Notes under the pieces: generated by a model | What the model saw: the letters and a program-made list of their open reading frames with translations, nothing else | Told to the model about the DNA's origin: nothing | Database searches by the model: none | From: Punica granatum | Taxonomy: Eukaryota > Streptophyta > Magnoliopsida > Myrtales > Lythraceae | Length of the DNA: 64,000 nucleotides | NCBI RefSeq assembly: GCF_007655135.1 | Contig: NC_045133.1 | Span: 17,953,845-18,017,844, forward strand | Reading direction: 5' to 3' | Position numbers and translations under genes: made by a program | Part shown: positions 46,727-57,272 of the stretch, one piece after another | Numbering within the stretch: position 1 is the first letter of the stretch | How the letters are laid out: every line of letters starts with the position of its first letter

Positions 46727-47643
46727 CACCGGCGAGGAGTCCCCCATACCTCAACAAAGTCCGGATCATAATGCAAGGCAAAAAGGCGATCTCCACCAAT
46801 CGAAACATCACATATCAGATCACCACTTGCCTCAATCTTTGATGTAAGGACCCAGTCGGAACCAGAGAGTACGCAACCGTTGCTCCTCGTGCGTGCGTAC
46901 AGTTGCCCCTCATGACAATGGATCGATTCAGGGGTATTATTGTTTCTCGGGCCAACCGAATTCTTCAACTTCCAATCAACATGCCATCCTGAGGCCAGAG
47001 CCTTCCGGTAATCCACTATGGACACATTCATGTACATATCCATCAAGCAAACATTGTTACTGGTCTCATTAGCTGCCGCATCTACGAGCCAGTTAGATGC
47101 GACCTGCTGTCTTTCAAAGTATCGCATTGGAAAGTAAATTTCTTCTCCCTAGGATCTAGAGTACAAAACCTTATGTACCCTAATTTGTCGATGAGGACTC
47201 CGAACAAGCAGTTCAACCAGCATAACCATTGCAGCTTTCTTAGGACTTCGAGCTCCGAATAAATAGCACGTTTAAGCATGCCCGTTATTGGGTCCCAAAC
47301 TCCTATTCCGGCAGACTTTCCAGTGTCTTTAGATGTACCGCTTGAGAATACCTCGTTGTTCCAGTTTATATACAGAGCCTTGTGAAAAAAAGGCCAACAA
47401 GGCTGAAGATTCTCTGAAGATAACCAGTGGATTAAATTCCCCAGTTACCGAGTTGAACTGTCCAATGTTCGTGGATTTAGATATCATGAAATTCCGTGAA
47501 TCACACCAAAGAATATCATAAACGCGGTTGTCCTGGTCGAGGCATATCGGAGGATACTCCACCATAGTCCAGTCATTGTATGTATTGCACCTTGTGGCCA
47601 TGGGCAATGCAGAAGGCCCCGGTCGGGCTAGCCCCCAGTCAAT
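46726..47643 (-). pseudogene. C-terminal fragment of BTB/POZ protein (At3g09030-like)
   Basis: The minus strand encodes the tail of a BTB/POZ plant protein of the At3g09030 kind, a beta-propeller-like region: YDILWCDSRNFMISKS, FNSVTGEFNPLVIF, AGIGVWDPITGML, LQWLCWLNCLFGVLIDKLGY, and at the end WVLTSKIEASGDLICDVSI and GGDRLFALHYDPDFVEVW. The N-terminal BTB domain is missing. The frame shifts at least twice, once at a seven-T run (47385-47391) and once near 47105-47131. The fragment is joined directly, and in frame, to a receptor-like protein fragment on its upstream side. The family assignment comes from remembered motif order and is tentative. It is very unlikely to make a normal protein. Confidence 0.7.
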
Positions 47644-48580
47644 CTTCATGGCTATTAAGTTGGCGATGTACTCAACTGGCAGATGACCGGAAAAGTTGTT
47701 GTCAGAGAGGTCCAAAATACGTAACTTTGGGAAGGGATGAGTAGTTCTCTTGGAACTATCCACCGGACCATGGAACCTATTGGATCTCAGGATAAGAACT
47801 TGCAGATGTGGGAGGGTATCCAACAAGTAAGGGAAGTGGCCGCCTAACTCATTTTTGCCAAGATCCAAAACTTTCAAATTCTTGCAACGTGTCAAAGATC
47901 GTGGCAATGTCCCTCCGAGTCGATTTTGACCTAAGCGGATTGTCCTGACCAAGTTGTTTCCAGAGAAAATTATCTCTGAAATCTGACCAACAAATTGATT
48001 TGATTGTAGATCCAATACATATGGGGAGGCACTAAAGTTCATCAAACAATGATGAATGGTGCCGGTCAAGCTGTTATTGGACAGGTTGATGATCTCTAGC
48101 TCAGTGGCGTTGCAGAACTAATAAGGAATGTCTCCACTGAACTCTCTTTTTGAAACAGAATAGTAACGAATGGATGGTGATGGAACCGGAAGAGGTCCTT
48201 CAAAACTGTTATTGGCCAAGTAAAAAAAAAAAAAAGTTGAATTCAGAGGGAAATTTATTGGAAACCGTTCAAAAAACTCATTGTTGGAGAGACTCAAGTA
48301 TGAAATTTGCGGAGGGAGGGGAATTTCAATGGCTTCATGAAACCCGTTAGACTATAAATCTATAGTATGCAACCAATAGACAACATTTAGCCAGAGCGGG
48401 AGTGTATCAGATATTGCATTGTGATTGACACGTAAACTCTCCAAACTCGTATAGTTTGCTAGAGATTGTGCCACTGGACCTTGTAACAGATTGTAGCTCA
48501 AATCCAAGGTGGAGAGGAGGCTTAAGTTTCCCATTTGGCAGACTGAAGATGGGATCTCGCCAGTCAAATTGTTATTTGAC
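47644..48580 (-). pseudogene. truncated LRR receptor-like protein copy
   Basis: This is a copy of the middle of the larger RLP at 52651-55930, with clear base-level similarity. It covers the part from LTGEIPSSVCQMGNLS through EYIANLIAMK. In-frame stops occur after WLHTIDL (near 48352-48354) and several more lie at 48115-48260; a poly-A run (48223-48235) disrupts another LRR. All N-terminal LRRs, the signal peptide and the transmembrane tail are absent. Upstream the homology stops abruptly at about 48580, where the RPB8-flank block begins. Downstream it stops at 47644, where the BTB-protein tail begins. The open frame 48069-47329 crosses that second junction without a stop, 142 LRR residues followed by about 100 foreign ones. 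Confidence 0.9.
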
Positions 48581-48581
48581 C

Positions 48582-48734
48582 GTCATAATCTCGCCTGTTT
48601 TTATTCACTCACTCTCTCTCTCTGTCTCTACTTTGGGTTATTGATCATCAAGAGTCTCTCTACTCTGAGAAGAAGTTTAGTTGATCCTGGTTTTCGACCA
48701 TGTTTAGAGGATGTATGATGGACAAGTGTTTTGA
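48582..48734 (+). repeat. second copy of RPB8 3'-flank block
   Basis: It matches 43368-43514 as described there and abuts the broken 5' side of the RLP pseudogene. The match ends near gtgttttga in both copies. Confidence 0.9.
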
Positions 48735-49035
48735 GAGGATGTGAATTAGTGCATATGAGAGGATATAATCGAGTGCATATGAGATTGAAAGCATTTTATA
48801 AAGAGGATGGATTGAAATGGCTATTTTTCAAAGGCTAGTTTTCAACAGCTATTTGGTAACGGCTATTTTCTAACATCTAGTTTTTAAAATTTAGATTAAT
48901 TAATTAATCTTTCATAAGACATGATATGCCGAAATTTAAATTTCATTACGTTAAGATTAGAAACATAAATTACAAGTTCATAGATAAAGTTGAAACATAA
49001 AATTACTAGTGCATTGCGAAAGTTGAAACATGAAA
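48735..49035. other. short spacer, no gene seen
   Basis: AT-rich sequence with a few short local repeats (gaggat.., tagttttcaacagctattt). No coding signal. Confidence 0.5.
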
Positions 49036-49457
49036 TTACAAGTACTTTGTTAGAACTGTTGCGAGCATCTTCTCATGAAAGACAAGCATTTTCAGTGAAT
49101 ATCCAATTGTGTTTGTTTGAAGGATTTGCAGGGTCCATTCCTTTTCCTTTTGTTGCTCCAACCTTTTGTTCACCGCAATTGCCTCCTTCCTGAGCTCGAA
49201 CTCGTTTTCCTTTGTTATCAAGCTTTCCTTACGCATTTGGATGTGACTGTTTCCACTACCTCATCCGGATCGGGAGCTTTTCCTTTTGATTTTGATCTGT
49301 TCTCTCTCTTCCCTGCTTCCCCGCCTTGTGGATGAACTAGAGGGTACACATCTGCACCTCCGACCGTACTAGCATTATGAATACCTTTCCGTTTCGGTTC
49401 CCTACGTAGTATATTCCAAGTCAACTCATTGTGAATTTTATCTTGTGCTTTTTCTGA
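49036..49457 (-). pseudogene. NAM-associated/Myb-like transposon-related fragment
   Basis: Two minus-strand frames form one broken C-terminal region: ...WNILRREPK, then GKAPDPDEVVETVTSKCVRK, and after a frameshift near 49222-49236 RKESLITKENEFELRKEAIA followed by NKRLEQQKEKEW and MLVFHEKMLATV. This charged, coiled-coil-like region is typical of the plant proteins with a no-apical-meristem-associated C-terminal domain. Those are commonly found next to PIF/Harbinger-type transposases and are often misnamed glutathione S-transferase T3-like. No N-terminal Myb/SANT part or transposase is visible nearby. Confidence 0.65.
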
Positions 49458-50240
49458 TATAGTGAATATGCCACCTGGTCTTGATTCGATTTACTTGGAT
49501 TGTCACCACTCGACATCGAGCCTTAACTTAATCTCGGATATGGACAATCAATTAAAATTTGTGAAAGCGTGCAAAACCTTTTGGATATAATAGATTATTT
49601 TATTCAAATCTTATATTAAAAGGAAAATACTTTACACAATATCCTTAATCAGAGCAACTATACTTTACATATATTCATAATATTAACTACATAAATTGTT
49701 GTTGTCAGACAAATAAAGCACAAACCCAAATTCACTATGCATATGGACCCCACAACCTCCTTTATAAAAGTTATCCACAAAACTCGATATCAAATTCTCG
49801 AACTTTTTATTGATCTGAAATGTTTAAAATTAAGGGTTGAACTTAATGCTCTAATCGAAGCACTAATATCAAGACCAAGCAAGTGACATAAAATATACTA
49901 CAATCACACTCAATAAACCATGAAACAGAAGTAAGATCAATAAATTTTCATTTCATAACCTTCACAATATTAATTCAAAAGCAATATCAATTATAGCAAT
50001 TCAGATTCATAAACAATCACTAGTACCATTCAATCCCATCGATATACACAGATGGGAAGCAATCATCAACTGACCAGTGATTCAATCATTCCTTCCGAGG
50101 CACACTTTATATATTTCTTCCATGGGGGCACTTCATTCATCCCTTCCGGAGAATTCACCTCTCATAGGAGGCGTATTTAGACACGTGTGTGTATATATAT
50201 ATGTGTGTGTGTTTTTGTGTGGACGCATCAGTCACAACTT
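49458..50240. other. intergenic, no gene seen
   Basis: No supported coding sequence. The stretch is AT-rich, with (TA)n and (TG)n near 50190-50215. Confidence 0.5.
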
Positions 50241-50619
50241 GCATCTACTTGCAATGGAATGTCTTTCTTAAAGCTATTCAAATGGAACAATTTATCATAT
50301 CATATGCACCAGCATGTATCATGACTGACCTCACACCAAACTCCATCACACGTGCTGGCTTTCCCCCTCTCTTGTTGTTTTCTTCTCGAATTGTTCTCCC
50401 TCCCTCCCTCCCTCCCTCCCTCCCTCGCCCTCTATTCCTTCTTCATCCCCCCAGCAAATAAAACAAAAAAAGAAAAAAGAAATAAATAAATGGAATGAAT
50501 AACATGGCGGTCAGAAGGATGGGCTCAAGTCAAGGGAAAATTTTTGGAGCCACGCGGACCCCTTGCCATCATTTGACTTACTGTCTTCTATATAAATTTC
50601 TTTCTATTCTCTTCTTTTG

Positions 50620-50661
<42 letters not shown>

Positions 50662-51236
50662 TTGTTTATTAATGCACCAGCAACGGAAAAGTATTATATT
50701 ATATCATCAAATTTGAGTTTTTGACAAAGGATTGAGTTTACATGCTGAATTTATACTTGATGATCTCTATTGATGCGATTGTTTGGGTGAAAGATAAATA
50801 TATGCGAAGGTTGAGTTTCGTTAATTTACTTCGAGCTAAAAGAAATCAGATGAGGTGTGGGTTATACTTGATAGTCTCAATTGACGTGTCTATTTGAGTG
50901 AAAGTTTGATCTTTGAGGGTTGAGTTGTGTTTGGAAATGGATTGCTTGGCAAAGACAATCGTGTTGCTGAGATGAAGTGGGTACATATATGGTTGTGTTT
51001 GACTTATATTTGTAATGATTTGGTTAATTGAAAGTTGAGTGTTCTTAGTCACGATTCAGAAATGCAAGAGAGCTGATATGTAAATGCACTTGTATGCTTG
51101 TTTAAGGTTTCAAAGAGTTGCTTTGGCCTGTGTTTGATCTGTATAAGGTCAGTCATGATCCATGCTGGTACATATGATATGATAAATTGTTCCATTTGAA
51201 TAGCTTTGAGAAAGACATTCCATTGCAGGTAGATGC
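50241..51236. repeat. 90-bp inverted repeat, 4 mismatches, 816-nt loop
   Basis: The arm at 50241-50330 (starts gcatctacttgcaatgg, ends atcatgactgacc) is matched by the reverse complement of 51147-51236 over 90 bp with four mismatches by my count. The loop contains (TCCC)n at 50398-50426, (ATT)n at 50624-50662, and a diverged direct repeat starting tatacttgat at about 50751 and 50863. No open frame of note spans an arm. A transcript through the region would form a long, almost perfect double strand. Confidence 0.85.
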
Positions 51237-52650
51237 CATTGCTGGCCTGTTCATCTAACTCGTCTCCTTTAAGAAGGAAGGATCAAATTGTTGGTTTACT
51301 AAATTTTAATTTTTTGTCCTATCCGCCCTGTCCCAAACATTTTAAGAGTCTACAACTTGAATTACTAAAATAAAATCAAGAGTTAAGAGGAAGTAAAATA
51401 AAAAGGGGGAATTATTTTTAAGTTGCCGAAGAAGGACAAAATAAATAAGTAAAAAGGCTTCTCTCTTTTGTTTTTTATTCATTAAAAATTGAATAAAAAG
51501 TAAAAGAGGGTGTAACACAGTGGTGCATATTTAATTCATGAGGACGTTTTCAGATAAGAAATGGTGGGTTCTCAATAGATGCAGTACTCTTCAAAGGCAT
51601 CTCAAGTGATTATGAAAGAATGAATGTTCGGTATTCGAACGAACTCTGACCGTAGACTTGTAGAGATGGATTACCATGGAGTCAAATTAGCTTTTCTTAG
51701 AGGTAAGGTGGAATCGACTGACTGCTAATAAAATTCTCTATATCCTTACGAACATACCGCTGTATACTTAGCTGGAAAAAGAAAAGAAACTTTTTGGATA
51801 TCGTTGTACGTCCTTTCTAAAACTGAGATTGATCAACCATAAATAATCTTTCTTTATTTTTATCCTTGTTGAACATAGCATTGTATAAAGAGGTTTTTGC
51901 ATGAATTACAGATCATTTTGATCCAGAAAATTCAGACTTATCTGTGGAATGCGAGAAATTCTTCTGTCATGTGACCTCTCGAGTTTAATGATGGTGCAGA
52001 AGAATGCAGTAACAGAGGCAGGGCAGGGTAGGAGCTTGTGGTGATGCTGAAGTGCAGATAGATACTGTGAACAAATTTATGACTTATGGAATTCATAGGA
52101 CGATGTGGCACCGAACTTGTAGTCATTGGTGTCAATTTGTCGAGCTGTTTATTAGTGGCCTCAATTCTTTTTCAGTGGTCAGGAAGCAACGATTTCGGCC
52201 ATAAATAACATGGGCAGAAATGTCGGAGTCTTTGTTCTGTTGATATATTAAGGATCCTTCAGTTTCGTAGATTTAGTTCCGCAGATTCATCTCTGCCTTG
52301 AACAGAAAAATGATTGGTGATAAGTGTGTCCCACTTTGTTTAATAACTCGAAAGACTCGGATTAGATGGCTTTAATTTCGATTAGATTCTTCAATATATT
52401 TATCGAGACAAAAAGGATATTCCATATTATGATTAAGATTCAGCTGAGAAGGCACATTGGTATTGCCATTCCACTTCAAACCCAAAATAAGAACAAAAGT
52501 AAAAATGCTTATGGAATAGAGTTGTTTAGCTTTCTTCTTCACACCGATAAATTGCCACTCCTCTCGATGGAGCCTCCACGTACCATTTTTTGCCTGGTCT
52601 CCCATCTCATTGGCCTATGGTGCTCCTCCTGATTATTTTGTCTTTTACAG
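51237..52650. other. intergenic / 3' flank of RLP gene
   Basis: No gene is supported. The part adjoining 52651 probably contains the 3' untranslated region of the minus-strand RLP gene. Small frames at 51938-52135 and 52366-52632 lack any recognisable domain. Confidence 0.5.
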
Positions 52651-55600
52651 TTAGAAAATTAACTTGAACAGAAATCGTGCATTTTTATGGCCATTTATAT
52701 ATAAATGGGAAATCTGCCATGAAAGGTACCTGAGAAGATTTCTCGGAGCCGCATTTCTGTTCAGCCTGTTTGTTTTCCTATGCCTTTTCCTCTCAGCCAT
52801 TCTCACCAACCATCTGGGTCTCCCGGTTTCCAGCATAGTATATCCTACGGATATCCCGAGGATGAGTCCGCATCCGCAGCCCATTGCCACTGCCCTCCAT
52901 TCAATCCATTGCCCTTCTTCTTCTTCAGGGAAGTTGAATGCGGTGGTGACTGCTCCAAAGTGTCACATGGATTTGACAATGGAGGACCGCACAAGCCAGG
53001 ATTCCCGTCGAAGGAGTGGTTGAATGTATCCATTTGCGGGCCATGAGGAATCGGTCCCACGAGCTGGTTATACGAGAGATTCAAGGTGGTGAGGTACGTA
53101 AGATTCGCCAATCCTCTGGGGATCTCCCCATTGAGCTTGTTCGAGGATAGGTCCAGCCACTCAAGATTAGTAAGATTCTCCACAGAAGGAGGGATCCTGC
53201 CAGCCAGATTGTTATGAGAAATGTTGAGTCCCTTGAGTGCCTTCAGATCTCTGATTGCTTCTGGGATCTCTCCTTCGAAGAAGTTCCTTGACAGGTCGAT
53301 GGTTGTGAACACGGTCATAATTTTCACCAGCACCAACTCCGTCCCTTTCATGACCACTGAGATCGTATCTTCATAGTAGTCCTGACCCATATAATGTAAA
53401 CCACATTTCTCTTCATTCTTCATAGCTATTAAGTTGGCAATGTACTCAGCTGGCAGTCGACCGGAGAAGCTGTTGTCAGAGAGGTCCAAAATGCGTAACT
53501 TTGGGAAGGGATGACTAGTTCTCTTGGAACTATCCACAGGACCACGAAACATGTTGGACCTCAGGATAAGAACTTGCAGATAAGGAAGGGTATCCAAATA
53601 GTAAGGGAAGTGGCCCTCTAACTCATTTTCACCGAGATCCAAAACTTCCAAATTCTTGCAACTTGTCAAAGATCGTGGCAACATCCCTCCGAGTTGATTT
53701 TGACCTAAGCGGATTGTCCTGACCCAATTGTTTCCTGGGGAAATTATCTCTGGTATCTGACCTACAAATTGATTTCCTTGTAGATCCAATACAGATAGGG
53801 AGTCAATAAAGTTCATCAAACAGTGAGGAATGGTGCCAGTCAAGCAGTTATTGGACAGGTTGATAATCTCTAGCTGAGTGGCGCTGCAGAGCTGATAAGG
53901 AATGTCTCCATTGAACTCATTTTTTGAAATGGAATAGTAACGAATGGATGGTGATGGAATCGGGAGAGGTCCTTTAAAACTATTATTGGCTAAGTCAATA
54001 AAATAAACAGTTGAATTCAAGAGGAAATTTATTGGCAACTGTCCAGAAAGCTCATTGTTGGATAGGCTCAAGTATGAAATTTGCGGAGGGAGGGGAATTT
54101 CAATGGCTCTATGAAACCTGTTGGACTGTAAATCTAGAGTCTCCAACCCGTAGAAAGCATTTAGCCAGCGCGGGAATGTATCAATTATTGCATTGTGACT
54201 GACATTTAAACTCTGCAAGCTTGTACAGTTTGCTAGAGATTGTGGCAATGGACCTTGTAATAGATTGTAGCTCAAATCCAATTGGAAGAGGCGGCTTAAA
54301 TTTCCCATCTGGCAGACTGAAGATGGGATCTCTCCAGTCAAACTGTTATTTGAGGCATAGAGGCTATTTAAATTACCCAAACATCCCGGAATGGTGCCGC
54401 TGAGTCTGTTGTTTGAGAGTACAAGTTCTTCTAGTGATTTGGCTTGGCAAATTGAGGAGGGGATCGCTCCAGAGAAATTGTTGCTTGAGGCATCGAACAA
54501 CAAGAGACTTTTTAAATCACCCAAACATCTCGGAATGGTGCCGTTGAATCTGTTGTTTGAGAGTACAAGTTCTTCTAGCGAACTGGCTTGGCAGATTGAA
54601 GATGGGATCTCTCCAGAGAAATTGTTGCTTGAGGCATCGAACGACGAGAGACTTTTTAAATCACCTAAACATCTCGGAATGGTGCCACTGAGTTTGTTGA
54701 TTGAGAGATCAAGATGATTTAGTGATTTGGCTCGGCAGATTGAAGATGGGATCTCTCCAGAGAAATTGTTGCTTGAGGCATAGAAGTTCACCATCGAAGG
54801 AGGAAGGTCAGGTAGAGGACCATTAAAATTGTTGTATGCGAAGTCCAAGTATGTCAATGTGTCCCTCCCTACTCTCCAAAACCATTCAGGAATCCCTCCA
54901 CTGATCATGTTATACCCGAGGTCCAAGTGGGTGAGGTGGACAAGGTTTCCAAATGTCAGTGGGATCGAACCGGTAAATTGGGCAAAACGGAGGTCCAAAA
55001 TGGTCATGGATGTCAGATTCCCCACTGAAGCAGGAATTGACCCACTGAACTCTGTCGATGATAGGTTTAAGGAGACGAGCGGACTAGTCCAGTTTTTTGT
55101 CTGGGGTAGAGTGCCCGTGAGATAATAATTATCAGAAAGAGAGAGACTGCGGAGGTTTGGGAGATGGAAGATGTCAATCGGAACTATCCCTCTCAGATTG
55201 CAGCCAGAAAGGCTCAAGATGTCAAACCGGAAGAAGAGAAGTTCGCTAGAGACATAGGAGAAACTCTAGACATGTCGATACCATCAAGATTAAGTTCTCT
55301 CAACTGTGTGAGATTATGTGTGAACCATCTGAAACTACGGTTATCTAATTCTTTGGTTAGGTCAAAGATGCCCGAGAGATCGAGTGTAATTAGGCGGGAG
55401 AGGTGAGAAATTTCTAGTGGAATGGGCCCGGAGAAGTAAGAATGAGAGAGATTCAGATGAGCCATTCTGGTAAAGATACCGAACCTTGGTAAAATTCCTT
55501 GTGAGCCATAGAAATCGTTACCAGCGAGGTTGAGCCGCCGAAGACTGGGGAGCAAAAAGAGGGTGCTGTTGGAATGGAGGGTACCTTTGAGCTGACTGCA

Positions 55601-55930
55601 ACTGAGATCGAGCCCAATCACTCTATGTGCCACTGGGTGGCAAGTGACTCCAGCCCACGAGCAGCAATCAGAGCCACTCTTCCACGAGGCTGTCTTTGGA
55701 TATGAAGTCGTAATGGGCCCATAGTCGTCGCAGTACTCATATGAGGCATCTCCTGTGACAGTGAATGAACTGCTGAACTGCAGCAGAGCATCGCATTCAT
55801 TGATATGGCTTAGAATATGTTGGGATGATGTGGTGAGAACAACAGCAGCAGAAGATGCAAGATGGCGTGAGATGATCAGGAAAGAGAGAAGGAAGAAGAA
55901 GAGGAAGGGGAAGACCCAAATATCTCGCAT
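52651..55930 (-). CDS. LRR receptor-like protein (RLP), two 1-bp frameshifts
   Basis: An intronless RLP of the Cf-9/RLP12 type; such proteins sit in the plasma membrane and take part in defence or development with partner kinases. The N-terminus MRDIWVFPFLFFFLLSF is a signal peptide (an upstream in-frame ATG lies at 55987). Then comes the LRRNT with CDALLQF and SDCCSWAGVTC, about 27 LRRs of LxxLxxLxLSxNxLxGxIP form, the island region after EYIANLIAMKNEEKCGLHYM, closing LRRs, NPGLCGPPLSNPC, an acidic stretch, the membrane segment GCGCGLILGISVGYTML and a short basic tail TGRPRWLVRMAERKR. The frame is broken twice. At 55216/55217 the frame before SLSGCNLRG is missing one T. At 52903/52904, just before WRAVAMGCGCG, one T is missing again. 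Otherwise over 3.2 kb is open. It is either a very young pseudogene or an assembly error. Confidence 0.88.
54360..54785 (-). repeat. LRR module triplication (144-bp unit)
   Basis: Within the RLP, a unit of 48 residues (two LRRs) is repeated three times in tandem. Each copy begins F(D/Y)ASSNNFSG(E/A)IPSSIC and ends in GTIP(R/G)CLG(D/N)L(K/N)SL. The first copy is the most diverged (RAKSLNHLDLSINKLSG); the last two are almost identical in DNA. The truncated copy at 47.6-48.6 kb lacks this region. Confidence 0.9.
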
Positions 55931-55987
55931 GGTCTCGTCTTGGAGGTAATGCTTACTGACCCATGATGAAATTTTCTCGTTAAGCAT

Positions 55988-57056
55988 ACTCGTGCTAGAT
56001 TTTAAGCAAGAATCTTAGGAAGACGTCTAATTCCACGCAACTCCCGTATCTAACGGGGGCCGTGACGACAACATCTTCTAGAAAAATTACACATCAAGCA
56101 ATGAAAAGAAGAAAGAAGTCATCAGGATGGGATAAAGAAAAAAGAAGTGGTATTCCCCCACTTCGAGGCTTCCTTCCCCTTGCAGTGGAAATTAGAAATG
56201 GAAAGACTCCCAAGTTTTCTTTCCTCTAAAGTCTATCGTATCTATTATGCGGTAGAAGAAGGTTGCTTTCCATTTGTCCAACATTGCTGCCTTTTACTAT
56301 TTCATTCCCATTAAGTTTATCTTTTGACCATTCTCACTCCCTATGTTCTAATTGCCTAGTTCCGGGGGGGCTTGTGCATGGCCATCGGATTAAACATCTC
56401 TTCCCCATCGAACAGCCATGGAGGACTCCATGGGTCCGACGTCCACGGATGGAGCAACCTCGTCACCTATCCAGCAGCGAGGTGAGCAAGGACAACTGTG
56501 TCTTCCCTTCCCTTCCCTTCCCTTCCTAAGATTCTTGCTTAAATATCCATTCGAACATTATTATTACATTAATAAGAAATAATAATGACAGTATAATTGT
56601 CTAGTTGAAAATAACTCGTGCCTACATGAAAGATTGTAAATAGCATAAAGTATTATTCTTTTTTCTGATTATAAGGGAGACATATGAGCGTATTATTAGA
56701 ATGTAAAATACTTATAAAAGGAGGGCACGACTAGTTGGACAACATAAATTAAATATGAAATTTCTGAATTACCAGATAAAGGCGTATACCACTACACTGC
56801 ACCCTTTTTCTCAACAAAAAAATGGGGGTTAAAAATTCACCAAATTCACTTATGAATTTTTACTTTTATCTGATTTTGAGAATTTTTGGGTAAAAACTCA
56901 AAAATGTAAAGAAAAGTAAATGAGAGGAAGGTCTGCAGTGTAATTAATTTATTTTCACAATCATTTTCTTTTACTATTCGATTGTAACTATTAATGAATA
57001 AAAGTTAAATAATTGGATGAAACAGGATCTTCTCTAAATGAGGCTGAAAGATGACG

Positions 57057-57143
<87 letters not shown>

Positions 57144-57272
57144 GATAGAGAGAGAGAGAGAGATCTCTAGAGATCTCGAGATCTCTATCTCTCGAGAGAG
57201 TTCGCTTCTCTTTCCTTATTATGGACCATGTAATTGAGGGGATGATTAAAGAAGTGAAGTGCGTTTTCTAAG
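55988..57272. other. RLP upstream region with long (GA)n tract
   Basis: It includes the RLP promoter. A pure (AG)n run of about 75 bp lies at 57061-57136, followed by interrupted GA and a palindrome-rich stretch at 57160-57200 (overlapping AGATCT, TCTAGA and CTCGAG motifs). TTCCC repeats occur near 56503-56525. No gene is supported. Confidence 0.6.

Noticed and set aside
52664..53046. Plus-strand frames opposite the RLP 3' end.
   Set aside because: They are antisense shadows of the RLP membrane segment and tail, with no domain of their own.
54360..54785. Regularly spaced 144-bp repeats that could suggest an array such as CRISPR.
   Set aside because: The units encode LRR modules in frame, there are no short conserved repeats with unique spacers, and this is plant DNA.
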